Shown here in pieces: positions 55,615-64,000 of a stretch of DNA of 64,000 bases. The notes beneath the pieces were generated by a model that had not been told where the DNA came from, did not search any database, and worked only from the letters and a program-made list of their open reading frames with translations. Source of the stretch: Leptospira brenneri (GTDB lineage Bacteria > Spirochaetota > Leptospiria > Leptospirales > Leptospiraceae); the NCBI RefSeq assembly GCF_002812125.1, contig NZ_NPDQ01000003.1, positions 124,001 through 188,000 of the forward strand, read 5' to 3'. The position numbers and the translations under genes are program-made. Positions within the stretch are counted from its first letter, which is position 1. Each line of letters begins with the position of its first letter.

Positions 55615-57705
55615 TTAGTTGTCTAAAAGAACATCCTTACGGGAAAGGTCAATTTTTCCCATTTTATCAACGGAAATTACCTTCACCTGGATTTTGTCCC
55701 CTTCGGAAACAATATCACGAACAGATTGCACTCGTTTCACATCTAGTTTAGAGATATGGCAGAGTCCTTCTTTACCTGGCAAAATTTCCACAAAAGCACC
55801 AAAGTCAGCAATTCGTTTGATGACACCTTCGTAGATTTTTCCTACTTCGATCTCTTCAAAGATTCCATCAATCATGGCAATGGCTTTTTCTTTTGACGTT
55901 TCACTTGGAGAGGCAATGGTTACCTTTCCTGTATCATCCACAGAAATTTCCGATCCTGATTGTTCGATGATCGCTCGGATCATTTTACCACCAGGACCAA
56001 TGAGTTCACCAATTCGATCTTTAGGAATTTGTTTGAGAGTGATGCGTGGGGCATTAAGACTCAAATTACCTTTCACAGAGGAAATGGATTTGTTCATTTC
56101 TCCGAGGATATGGTCACGACCTACTTCGGCTTGTTCGATGGCTTTTTGTAAAACTTCCAAACCAAGTCCATTGACTTTGAGGTCCATTTGGAAAGCTGTG
56201 ATTCCTTTTTTGGTTCCTGCTAGTTTGAAGTCCATATCACCAAAGTGGTCTTCAATTCCAGCAATGTCAGAAAGAACGGCAAACCGGCCTTTTTCATCAC
56301 TGAAAAGTCCCATTGCAATTCCAGACACTGGGTTTGAAATCGGAACTCCACCAGCCATAAGGGCTAAGGTTCCCGAACAAACGGAAGCCATAGACGAAGA
56401 TCCATTGGATTCTAAAATTTCAGAAACAATTCGAATCACATAAGGAAAGTCAGCTTGTGTTGGGAGGACTTTTTTAATCGCGCGTTCTGCTAGATTTCCG
56501 TGACCAATTTCACGACGACCTGGACCAGAGTTACGTCTTACTTCCCCGACAGAGAATGCAGGGAAATTATAGTGCAACATAAAGTTCTTTTCTTTCGAAC
56601 CTTCCAAAGTTTCGTATCTTTGGTTGTCGGAAGTAGTTCCAAGAGTCATCACACCCAAAGATTGAGTTTGTCCTCTCGTAAACACAGCCGAACCATGCGG
56701 TCCAGGAAGGACATCAATCTCACAAGAAATTTGACGAATTTCATTGGTTTTACGACCGTCAAAACGAATTCCTTCGCCAAGCACGAGTTCGCGGACCACT
56801 TCGTATTCTAATTCATGTAGGAAATGTTTGATGTCTTTTGATTTGTCTTCTGGAGCAAGTAGAGTTTTAAAATGTTCTACAGTTTCTTTATTAATGGCTT
56901 TGATATCGTCATTACGTTTTGCTTTGTCTGCATTTTTGTTTGCAGCAGCCAAACGGTCATAAGCAAAGTCACGAATTTTTTGATGGAGGTCTTTGTCTGG
57001 AGCTTTTAAAACAACTTCCTTTTTTACCGTTCCATTTTTCTTTGCTAATTCTTCTTGCATTGCCACAGCAACTTTCAGTTGTTCTTGGGCAAAACGAAGT
57101 GCAGCCATCATATCTTCTTTGGAAATTTCGTTTGCTTCCCCTTCGATCATCACAATGGCGTCTTTGGTTCCCGCAACTACCAAATCCAAATCAGATTTTG
57201 TAATTTCTTCATTGGTTGGGTTGAGAACAAATTCTCCATTAATACGACCAATACGAGCACCGGCAATTGGGCCTGCAAATGGAATAGGAGAAACAGAAAG
57301 AGCCGCCGAAGCTGCGTTAATCGCATGGCCTTGGACAGATACTTGTTTGTCTGCAGATAATACTTGTACAAGAAGTTGGACTTCCGAGAAGTATCCTTCT
57401 GGGAACATAGGGCGAATGGGTCTGTCGATAATTCGAGAAAGTAATACTTCGTGTTCTGCGGGTTTTGCTTCGCGTTTGAAGTATCCACCAGGAAAACGTC
57501 CTACTGAGTAGGCTTTTTCAGAATATTCGCAAGTGAGTGGGAAAAAATCTTGTCCATCTTTTGGTTCGTCTGCAGCACAAACAGTGGCAAGGAGAACCAA
57601 ATTTCCGGTTTTGTATACAACCGACCCGTGCGCTTGTTTCGCCCACTTGCCGGTCTCAATGGTGATAGAGTCTCTACCCCAAGAACCAGTAAACTCTGTA
57701 GCCAT
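55615..57705 (-). CDS. pnp: Polyribonucleotide nucleotidyltransferase
   Basis: 696 residues. Two RNase PH cores: the first opening [25 protein letters not shown], the second with [39 protein letters not shown], and the catalytic region [25 protein letters not shown] domain ([20 protein letters not shown], about 565-584) and an S1 domain ([31 protein letters not shown]) complete the enzyme. It degrades RNA 3' to 5' with phosphate. It follows rpsO with 5 bases between them. Confidence 0.97.
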   Translation of the reverse strand: MATEFTGSWGRDSITIETGKWAKQAHGSVVYKTGNLVLLATVCAADEPKDGQDFFPLTCEYSEKAYSVGRFPGGYFKREAKPAEHEVLLSRIIDRPIRPMFPEGYFSEVQLLVQVLSADKQVSVQGHAINAASAALSVSPIPFAGPIAGARIGRINGEFVLNPTNEEITKSDLDLVVAGTKDAIVMIEGEANEISKEDMMAALRFAQEQLKVAVAMQEELAKKNGTVKKEVVLKAPDKDLHQKIRDFAYDRLAAANKNADKAKRNDDIKAINKETVEHFKTLLAPEDKSKDIKHFLHELEYEVVRELVLGEGIRFDGRKTNEIRQISCEIDVLPGPHGSAVFTRGQTQSLGVMTLGTTSDNQRYETLEGSKEKNFMLHYNFPAFSVGEVRRNSGPGRREIGHGNLAERAIKKVLPTQADFPYVIRIVSEILESNGSSSMASVCSGTLALMAGGVPISNPVSGIAMGLFSDEKGRFAVLSDIAGIEDHFGDMDFKLAGTKKGITAFQMDLKVNGLGLEVLQKAIEQAEVGRDHILGEMNKSISSVKGNLSLNAPRITLKQIPKDRIGELIGPGGKMIRAIIEQSGSEISVDDTGKVTIASPSETSKEKAIAMIDGIFEEIEVGKIYEGVIKRIADFGAFVEILPGKEGLCHISKLDVKRVQSVRDIVSEGDKIQVKVISVDKMGKIDLSRKDVLLDN

Positions 57706-57710
57706 AGGAA

Positions 57711-57977
57711 TTACTTCCTAAGGCCGAGTTTTTCAATCAGCTTTTTATAACTTTCTACGTTGGATCTTTTAAGGTATTCCAACAAACTCTTTCTCTGGTT
57801 CACCAATGCGATTAGACCGCGGCGAGAGTGAAAGTCCTTCTTATTCGCTTTGAAATGCTCAGTAAGGTCTTTGATTCGAGAGTCGAGAAGAGCGATTTGT
57901 ACTTCTGCAGAACCTGTGTCGTTTGGTTTGCTACCGAATGTAGCAATGATCTGCTGTTTTTGTTCTTTTGTGATCAT
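57711..57977 (-). CDS. rpsO: Small ribosomal subunit protein uS15
   Basis: 88 residues, the standard length. Signature [59 protein letters not shown]. It binds the 16S rRNA three-way junction early in assembly. It is located between truB and pnp, the widespread order. It ends 5 bases before the pnp start. Confidence 0.98.
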   Translation of the reverse strand: MITKEQKQQIIATFGSKPNDTGSAEVQIALLDSRIKDLTEHFKANKKDFHSRRGLIALVNQRKSLLEYLKRSNVESYKKLIEKLGLRK

Positions 57978-58003
57978 ACTGGTGTCCAGATTTTAAGAAG
58001 GAC

Positions 58004-58933
58004 TCATTTAGAAAACATAATTTTTGATCCGGGGTCAAAAAATACTTTTCTGTACCGGTAAGGAATATGCTCCGGTTTTCCTTCGTAAGAACACCAAGCA
58101 AGGATTGTCGTTTCGTCGGAGTCTAGGATATAAAACCCGTTTTCTTCTGCCTTAGGGAGTTTGTCCCAGATGTACCCGCCGTGGATGACCGCCTTTTTTT
58201 CAGCTTCGTCTACAGTCCGAATGGGAAGAGGAAATACCTCTTTCCAATTTCGTAAATCAAAGTGGGAAATTTCGCCCAAGGGTTTTACCCCTTTCAAATC
58301 GTATTCCCCAATGGACTCGCGAACTAGTCGTCCGAGAGAAAGAGGGATCCCCCATTTCTCAGATAGATCCAAAACAATTTTTCGGATGTACGTTCCCGAA
58401 CTGACATGGATCCGGAACGAAAAACCTTGGTTTGTCTTTTGGATGTCCTCTACTTTGTAAATGGATATGGGTCTTTCCTTTTCTTCCACGGGCGAGCCTT
58501 CCCGGACTAAATCCGACTGGCGTTTTCCGCCGACTTTTAAAGCAGAAATTTTGGGGGCTTTTTGGGAAGTGAGACGAGTGAGGTTTCCCAGTTCCTCTTC
58601 CAATCGTTCCATCGGAAACTCGGATTCCCAACGAGAAGAGATGGTTTCTCGGGTATCAACTTCGACCACTCCGTCCGGATCCCCAGAATCGGTCTTTAGT
58701 CCTACCACTACTTCTGCGAAGTAAGATTTATCTTTTCCAAGAAACACTTGAGAGAAAGCAGTATAGTCACCGCAAGGGAGAATGAGTAATCCTTCGGCAA
58801 ATCGGTCGAGAGTTCCTGTATGACCCACAGATTTTTGACCTAAGATCCGTTTGGTTTTGAGAACTAAATCGGAACTCGTGATCCCTGGAGGTTTGTAGAC
58901 AAATAAAAATCCAGAGTGATAGGGTTTAGACAT
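58004..58933 (-). CDS. truB: tRNA pseudouridine-55 synthase
   Basis: 309 residues. Motif with the catalytic Asp: GHTGTLDRFAEGLLILPCG (about 36-54), preceded by GFLFVYKPPGITSSDLV. Later TSGTYIRKIVLDLSEKWG-like SSGTYIRKIVLDLSEKWG and the LVRESIGEYDL segment are typical. It modifies U55 in the T loop of elongator tRNAs. The usual C-terminal PUA-like extension appears short. Downstream of rbfA in the translation operon. Confidence 0.96.
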   Translation of the reverse strand: MSKPYHSGFLFVYKPPGITSSDLVLKTKRILGQKSVGHTGTLDRFAEGLLILPCGDYTAFSQVFLGKDKSYFAEVVVGLKTDSGDPDGVVEVDTRETISSRWESEFPMERLEEELGNLTRLTSQKAPKISALKVGGKRQSDLVREGSPVEEKERPISIYKVEDIQKTNQGFSFRIHVSSGTYIRKIVLDLSEKWGIPLSLGRLVRESIGEYDLKGVKPLGEISHFDLRNWKEVFPLPIRTVDEAEKKAVIHGGYIWDKLPKAEENGFYILDSDETTILAWCSYEGKPEHIPYRYRKVFFDPGSKIMFSK

Positions 58934-59094
58934 AGGACCAGTTACCTAAGAAATATTCAGTGCAAGCGAGGTTCATAGTTGGATCACCCATATCTATAAG
59001 ATCGAATCTTTTGTTACCTTTGACGGCCCTGTCTACCCACAAAACGAACTTTGCGGAAGGTGAACTTATGGTATGATGATTCCTTTTAATCAGG

Positions 59095-59541
59095 CTATTT
59101 ATGCGAATCGGATTCCGAATTTGAATCTTCATCTGTATCGCTATCGGATTCTGATTCCTCATCGGATTCACTGGGATGTAGTTCTTCAAATAAAGTTTTA
59201 GGGGCCGATTCATCAATCAGACGAATCACATCCAAACTTTTGATATAGTTATTATCCCAGACAAAACTGAATTTGGGATTTGTGTGCAGGTGGAGGTTTT
59301 TACCCACAAGAGAAGAAAGAAATCCCGCACAAGAAACAAGGCCTTGTGTGAGTTTTTTTCGTTCGTTGTTATTACAAAGAGCAGTGAAATATACTTTCGC
59401 ATACTTGAGATCTTCGCTGATCTCAATCCGATGGAAACTCGGTAAAAAGACCCGAGGGTCTTTTACCTTGCCTTCCAAAATTGCCGAGGAGATAAGGCGA
59501 ATGATCTCCGATTCGAGTTTTTTCATTCGAATGGGATTCAT
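59095..59541 (-). CDS. rbfA: Ribosome-binding factor A
   Basis: 148 residues. The KH-like core (1-115): RMKKLESEIIRLISSAILEGKVKDPRV, EISEDLKYAKVYFTALC and a LHLHTNPKFSFVWDN segment. It helps maturation of the 30S subunit. The last 30 residues are an acidic Ser/Asp/Glu repeat (ESESDSDTDEDSNSESD), unusual compared with most RbfA. It lies 10 bases after infB and 161 bases before truB, the largest gap in this operon. Confidence 0.93.
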   Translation of the reverse strand: MNPIRMKKLESEIIRLISSAILEGKVKDPRVFLPSFHRIEISEDLKYAKVYFTALCNNNERKKLTQGLVSCAGFLSSLVGKNLHLHTNPKFSFVWDNNYIKSLDVIRLIDESAPKTLFEELHPSESDEESESDSDTDEDSNSESDSHK

Positions 59542-59551
59542 TTAGGCCGCC

Positions 59552-62287
59552 TTAGAGTTTACGAGCAATCTCTCGAATCTCGTATGCTTCGATTTCATCA
59601 CCCACAGAGAAGTCGTTGAAACCATCGAGTAAGATACCGCACTCAAATCCAGTGAGAACATCTGCCACATCGTCTTTCATACGTTTGAGGTTTTTGATCT
59701 TACCTTCCCAAGTGATTTCACCAGACTCGCTCGAGATGACCCGAACGTGAGCTTGTTTAGTGACCTTACCGGATTTCACCATACAACCTGCAATGTTACC
59801 CACTTTAGAAATTTTGAATACGTCTCGGATTTCTACCTTACCGATTACGTTTTCTACTTTTTCCGGTTCGAGCATTCCTTCCATGGAAGCTTTCACCTCG
59901 TTGACCACATCGTAGATGATACTATAGTATTTAATTTCTACTTTTTCTTTCTCCGCAAGAGAAACTGTTTTCGGATTCGCACGAGTGTGGAAACCAATCA
60001 CAATTGCATTGGATGCTGATGCCAAAATGATATCAGAGTCAACAATCGCACCCGTTCCCGCATGGATTACATTGAGGCGAACATCAGCAGTGGAAAGTTT
60101 TTCCAATGCTTCTTTTACCGCTTCTGTAGATCCGCGAACGTCCGCTTTGATGATGACTTTGAGTTCTTTGAGAGCACCTTGTTTGATGATCTCACTCATA
60201 TTGTCGAGAGTCACACGAGTGGCAGCATTTTTCGACTGACCCAGTCTCTCATACTCTTGACGGCTATGAGAAATAGAACGTGCTTCTTTATCATCGATCA
60301 CCACATCAAATGGAGCCCCTGCATCAGGTACCCCATCAAGTCCAGTCACAAGCGCAGGAAAGGATGGGCCAGCTTCTCGGATGGAATGACCAAGGTCATC
60401 ATACATCGCTCGCACACGACCCGCGTGAACTCCCGCAACAAAAGCATCACCAACACGAAGTGTTCCGTTTTGGATGAGAACCGTTGCCACAGCTCCACGA
60501 CCTGGATCGAGTTTTGCTTCCACAATCGTTCCTTTGGCTTTTCGTTTTGGATTGGCTTTGTGATCGAGAAGTTCTGCTTGGATGAGAAGCATCTCGAGAA
60601 GTTTATCAATTCCAATATTATTTTTTGCAGAGATCTCACAGAAGATGGTTGTTCCACCCCATTCTTCTGGTTGTAATCCGTAGTTAGAAAGTTCTTGTCT
60701 CACCTTCTCCGGGTTAGCGGCCGGTAAATCAATTTTGTTTACCGCAACAATGATTGGTACTTCTGCTTCTTTGGCGTGGTTGATCGCTTCAATCGTTTGA
60801 GGCATCACCCCATCGTCAGCAGCAACAACAAGCACAACAATGTCTGTAACGGAAGCACCACGTGCTCTCATGGAAGTAAAGGCCTCGTGACCCGGTGTAT
60901 CGAGGAAGGCAATCTTTCCACGTTCCGTTTCTACTTGGTAAGCACCAATATGTTGAGTGATTCCACCAGACTCACCTTCTGCCACTCGTGAAGAACGAAT
61001 GGTATCCAAAAGTTTGGTTTTACCATGATCCACGTGACCCATAATCGTAACGACTGGAGGACGAGTGATGTAATCCTCTGGTGCATCCTTTTCTTCTTCA
61101 ATGACAGTTTCATCGTAAAGGGAAACAATCTTCACCTTACAGCCGTAATCATCTGCTAAGATCGATGCTGTTTCTGCATCGATCACATTATTGATGGTGA
61201 CCATCATCCCCATTTTCATGAGTTTGCTGATGACTTCACCAGGTTTTAAATTCAGTTTTTTAGCGATCTCTCCCACTTGGATGTTTTCCAAAATGGAGAT
61301 TTCTTTAGGAACAGCCGCAAGTGCTGCCGCCTGTGCCTTTTGTTTACGGAAAGATTGTTTGAAAAACTTTGTGTTTTCGTTTTCTTCTCTTCCGCCTTTT
61401 TCTTTATCAAAGACTTTCTTTTTAGCGCCACTGGCACCGCCTGCTCCAGGGAGTCCACCGGGTGCACCAAACGGAGCATCTCCAGGAGGTCTTCCTGCAC
61501 CACCTGGTCCACCTTGACCGATGGGACGAGCACCACGATTCCCTTGGTATCCACCGCCACCTTGGCCTGGTCCACGATTTCCTTGGTATCCGCCACCACC
61601 TTGGCCGGGTCCACGATTTCCTTGGTATCCGCCACCACCTTGGCCGGGTCCGCGATTTCCTTGGTAACCACCACCGCCTTGGCCGGGTCCACGATTTCCT
61701 TGGTATCCACCGCCACCTTGACCAGGCCCACGATTCCCTTGGTATCCACCGCCACCTTGGCCGGGCCCACGATTCCCTTGGTATCCACCGCCACCTTGGC
61801 CATCTTGCCTTTGTGGGCGTGGGCTTGTGGGCCTAGATACAATCGGATTACGATCTTCTTTTCTAAAATAACCTTGGTTTCCTCCTCCTTGGCCTTGGCC
61901 ACCACCAGAACGGTAGTTAGGAGAAGAAGTATCACCAGAGAGGATGGATTCGGGCTTGCGATCCATAGGAGGTCTCTCTCTTTCTGGTTGTGGTTCCGGT
62001 TTCCTTTCGGGTCTGGACACAATCGGTGATGCTTGGGAAGGAGCTTGTGGACCGGAACCAAGTCCCTGTCTTTTGGCTTCCTCACGAATGAGTTCATTCA
62101 AATCCTTTTTTTTGTCCGACGAAGGAGCAGAAGTAGCTTTCACTGGTTCTGCGCTTTGGGCACTTGGACTGGATTCTTTTTTCTCATCTGCAGGTGCCGC
62201 TTTCTTTTTGATGACAAGCTTTTTCTTCGTTTTGTCACCGCTGGCTCCCTGCTGGAGGGTTTCTTTAATCGATTTTTGCTCTTCCAT
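59552..62287 (-). CDS. infB: Translation initiation factor IF-2
   Basis: 911 residues. N-terminal Lys/Ala/Pro-rich region (1-140), then seven tandem [17 protein letters not shown] repeats (about 160-250), a linker, the IF2_N domain (about 330-380), and the G domain: [15 protein letters not shown] (G1), DTPGHEAF (G3), NKIDL (G4). Domains III and IV end with the C-terminal fMet-tRNA-binding barrel ([21 protein letters not shown]). It brings fMet-tRNA to the 30S subunit. The repeats are low complexity and may vary between strains. Confidence 0.97.
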   Translation of the reverse strand: MEEQKSIKETLQQGASGDKTKKKLVIKKKAAPADEKKESSPSAQSAEPVKATSAPSSDKKKDLNELIREEAKRQGLGSGPQAPSQASPIVSRPERKPEPQPERERPPMDRKPESILSGDTSSPNYRSGGGQGQGGGNQGYFRKEDRNPIVSRPTSPRPQRQDGQGGGGYQGNRGPGQGGGGYQGNRGPGQGGGGYQGNRGPGQGGGGYQGNRGPGQGGGGYQGNRGPGQGGGGYQGNRGPGQGGGGYQGNRGARPIGQGGPGGAGRPPGDAPFGAPGGLPGAGGASGAKKKVFDKEKGGREENENTKFFKQSFRKQKAQAAALAAVPKEISILENIQVGEIAKKLNLKPGEVISKLMKMGMMVTINNVIDAETASILADDYGCKVKIVSLYDETVIEEEKDAPEDYITRPPVVTIMGHVDHGKTKLLDTIRSSRVAEGESGGITQHIGAYQVETERGKIAFLDTPGHEAFTSMRARGASVTDIVVLVVAADDGVMPQTIEAINHAKEAEVPIIVAVNKIDLPAANPEKVRQELSNYGLQPEEWGGTTIFCEISAKNNIGIDKLLEMLLIQAELLDHKANPKRKAKGTIVEAKLDPGRGAVATVLIQNGTLRVGDAFVAGVHAGRVRAMYDDLGHSIREAGPSFPALVTGLDGVPDAGAPFDVVIDDKEARSISHSRQEYERLGQSKNAATRVTLDNMSEIIKQGALKELKVIIKADVRGSTEAVKEALEKLSTADVRLNVIHAGTGAIVDSDIILASASNAIVIGFHTRANPKTVSLAEKEKVEIKYYSIIYDVVNEVKASMEGMLEPEKVENVIGKVEIRDVFKISKVGNIAGCMVKSGKVTKQAHVRVISSESGEITWEGKIKNLKRMKDDVADVLTGFECGILLDGFNDFSVGDEIEAYEIREIARKL
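61533..61802 (-). repeat. Seven tandem 39-bp repeats within infB
   Basis: Each unit encodes [13 protein letters not shown]; the last ends GARP. Copies are recognised by the CCTTGGTATCC (or GGTAACC) block recurring every 39 bases. Synonymous differences between copies mean the array is not a very recent expansion. Frame is kept because the unit is a multiple of three. Confidence 0.92.
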
Positions 62288-62302
62288 AGTATGCCTTAAA
62301 AC

Positions 62303-63703
62303 TTAACCCTCTTCTACCCACTCGATGGATTCACGAAGCAGACGTAAAATCTGTTCTGCTGTCGTTTTCCCGACTCCGGAAATTTTCGAGAGTTCCTCTT
62401 GGCTGAACTCAAGAAGGGTTTCCACGTTTTTGATCCCGCCGGCTTCGAGAAGACCAACGATCCTAGGAGTGAGTCCGGGAACTTCGGAAAGTGGAGTGTA
62501 TCCAGAATCCTCTTCTTCCTCGTCAGCACCTTCTGCATCATAATTGTCTTCTGATTCTTCCATTGCCTCTTGTTGGGCATTGAAGAGTCGATCCAGTTTT
62601 TCGCGAGCTTCCGGCGAAGCAAGTTCCTGGTTGTATTGGGATACAGTTTTAATATCGATTTTAAAACCGGAAAGTTGGGAAACAAGTTTTACGTTGGATC
62701 CGTTGATTCCGATGGCAAGGGAAAGAGATTCATCGGGAACGATGACAAGAGCATCTCCCCTCTTTCTATCCACATGCACTTCTACTGGTTTGGCTGGAGA
62801 GATTGCGTTAGCAATGAACACACTTGGTTCATCAGAATGTAAAACGATATCGATCCTTTCGTTTCCAAGTTCGCGAACGATGGCTTGGATTCGAACTCCC
62901 TTCATACCCACACAAGCACCAACGGGGTCTACGTCGGATTTACTAGTAGTGACAACCACCTTAGTTCTGTAAGATGGGATACGAGCGACATCTCGAATTT
63001 CCACAATCCCATCATAAACTTCAGGGATTTCCATCTCGAAAAGTTTTTTCACAAAGTCACCCGAAGCACGAGAGAGTGTGATGACAGGCATTGGTTCGCG
63101 GGGTCTGAGTTCTACACGAGAGATAATGGCTTTCAGACGATCCCCTTGGCGGTATTTTTCCCCAGGGTTTTGGTCTTTCTTCAACATGATCCCTTCTACC
63201 TTACCCAGGTCGATGGACATGATGTCTTTTTTCCAACGTTGGAAATACCCGTGAGTGAGTTCTCCCTCTTTGGATTTATACTCTTGGTAGAGTAAATCCT
63301 TTTCCATATCGCGGAGGCGTTGGAAAACCATTTGTTTGGCTTGGCTGGAAAGAACTCGGGAGAGGTCTTGTGGTTTTTCAAACACTCGGATTTGAGTTCC
63401 CACTTTTGCAGAAGGATCCAATTTCGTTGCTTCTTCCAAAGAAATCTCGAGAGGGTTTGTCGTTTTGTCTTCCACTACATCGCGGAGGACAGAGATGATG
63501 ATTTCGTTTTTGTTGTCGGATCCAAAGTCCACTTGGCAGCGGTCATCTGTCTCAGCTTCCAATCCGACTTTTTTGCGATAGGCCGCAAGGAGTGAGTCTC
63601 GGATGACACCGAGTACGAGTTCTCTATCAAGAGATTTGTCCTGACAGAATTGTTGGATGGCTTCGAATAGCCCAGTTTCTTTCGTTGCTTGTTTTGTCGC
63701 CAT
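62303..63703 (-). CDS. nusA: Transcription termination/antitermination protein NusA
   Basis: 466 residues. N-terminal RNA polymerase-binding domain (1-125), S1 domain (about 130-195), and KH1/KH2 with GACVGMKGVRIQAIVRELGNERID and SLAIGINGSNVKLVSQLSGFKID. An acidic linker (about 395-420, DNYDAEGADEEEEDS) precedes a C-terminal helix-hairpin-helix domain (PRIVGLLEAGGIKNVETLLEFSQEELSKISGVGKTTAEQIL). It modulates pausing and termination. It follows rimP by 4 bases. Confidence 0.97.
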   Translation of the reverse strand: MATKQATKETGLFEAIQQFCQDKSLDRELVLGVIRDSLLAAYRKKVGLEAETDDRCQVDFGSDNKNEIIISVLRDVVEDKTTNPLEISLEEATKLDPSAKVGTQIRVFEKPQDLSRVLSSQAKQMVFQRLRDMEKDLLYQEYKSKEGELTHGYFQRWKKDIMSIDLGKVEGIMLKKDQNPGEKYRQGDRLKAIISRVELRPREPMPVITLSRASGDFVKKLFEMEIPEVYDGIVEIRDVARIPSYRTKVVVTTSKSDVDPVGACVGMKGVRIQAIVRELGNERIDIVLHSDEPSVFIANAISPAKPVEVHVDRKRGDALVIVPDESLSLAIGINGSNVKLVSQLSGFKIDIKTVSQYNQELASPEAREKLDRLFNAQQEAMEESEDNYDAEGADEEEEDSGYTPLSEVPGLTPRIVGLLEAGGIKNVETLLEFSQEELSKISGVGKTTAEQILRLLRESIEWVEEG

Positions 63704-63707
63704 AGTC

Positions 63708-64000
63708 TTAAATTTCTAAATACAAATTTCCCTTTCGTATTTCTGCGATGGGCATAGATACCGATTTTTGGTTCTTTTTGTGTCGAGTTTTACGATCGTA
63801 AAGCGTAAGCTCAACTGAATCCCCCGAAACCGGTCCCAAACGATACAATCGTTTGTCCCATTTCCCTGCTTCCAGCGGCACTTCTAGTTTGGCTAGAAGT
63901 CCTTGGAAACGACTTAAATCCTCCGGCAGACGCAAAACACGTTCTGCTCCCGCGGAGGAGACTTGGAGAGTGAAATCAAATTCCTCTCCCCAAAGATCCA
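63708..64000 (-). CDS. rimP: Ribosome maturation factor RimP, N-terminus cut off by window edge
   Basis: The visible 97 residues include the family signature FDFTLQVSSAGAERVLRLPEDLSRF, equivalent to the LEVSSPGLDRPL motif of RimP, then a beta-rich C-terminal domain ending NLYLEI. The frame is open through the window edge, so the start is outside. It acts in 30S subunit maturation. The order rimP-nusA-infB is conserved in bacteria, which supports the assignment. Confidence 0.88.
   Translation of the reverse strand, partial: DLWGEEFDFTLQVSSAGAERVLRLPEDLSRFQGLLAKLEVPLEAGKWDKRLYRLGPVSGDSVELTLYDRKTRHKKNQKSVSMPIAEIRKGNLYLEI

Noticed and set aside
55874..56443. 189-codon plus-strand frame inside pnp
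   Set aside because: Opposite to a fully conserved gene and with no recognisable domain.
61252..62097. Long alternative frames on both strands across the infB repeats
   Set aside because: Created by the tandem repeat, which keeps all frames open; IF-2 accounts for the region.

Overview
The window looks like a chromosomal segment of a Leptospira species. The flagellar gene set is spirochaetal, there is a Lys/Ala-rich H1-like protein, and a lipoprotein carries a domain resembling the NADase-type glycan-binding module common in leptospires. The housekeeping order rimP-nusA-infB-rbfA-truB-rpsO-pnp-M16-dut is intact, and coding DNA has moderate-to-low GC. A saprophytic lineage is my guess from memory of the genus; no search was run. 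Almost all of the sequence is coding, mostly in short operons, with two tRNA genes and no rRNA, CRISPR array, transposase or prophage.

Layout. 1-8.6 kb: a partial coiled-coil gene, tRNA-Ala, def, a large RND transporter, a deacetylase-like membrane protein, tyrS and glpD. 8.7-10.7 kb: an accessory-looking pair (a DUF6338-like membrane protein plus a 49-residue Pro-tailed microprotein) and a lipoprotein with an unresolved start. 10.8-15.1 kb: the macromolecular synthesis operon rpsU-yqeY-dnaG-rpoD. 15.2-24.6 kb: fbp, a small lipoprotein with a strong terminator, a degenerate HD-like protein, pdhA-pdhB-pdhC, fliG, tRNA-Asp and a CDP-alcohol phosphatidyltransferase. 24.6-42.8 kb: an accessory, regulator-rich zone. 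It has a TetR regulator divergent from an FMO/SDR operon across a perfect 16-bp inverted repeat, an H1-like protein, and a SpoIIE-type phosphatase. A second TetR regulator follows, with CGACA-nn-TGTCG operators beside two class II aldolase-family genes, one lacking its metal ligands. Then come two GyrI-like proteins (one an AraC regulator), an MHYT hybrid kinase coupled to an HD-GYP response regulator, three SDR/epimerase proteins and an aldo-keto reductase.

43.2-49.6 kb: flgF, then a tightly coupled five-gene operon: RRM protein, ATP-grasp ligase, two SAM methyltransferases, and a YihY/BrkB membrane protein carrying a large inserted beta-propeller-like domain. I consider this the best candidate for an undescribed system. 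49.6-53.8 kb: the rod/ring operon flgG-flgA-flgH-flgI-flgJ. 53.9-64 kb: dut, M16 peptidase, pnp, rpsO, truB, rbfA, infB (with seven 39-bp tandem repeats), nusA and partial rimP, read as one transcription-translation superoperon on the minus strand.

Functional assignments rest on motifs read by eye. Operator, promoter and terminator calls rest on symmetry and spacing only.
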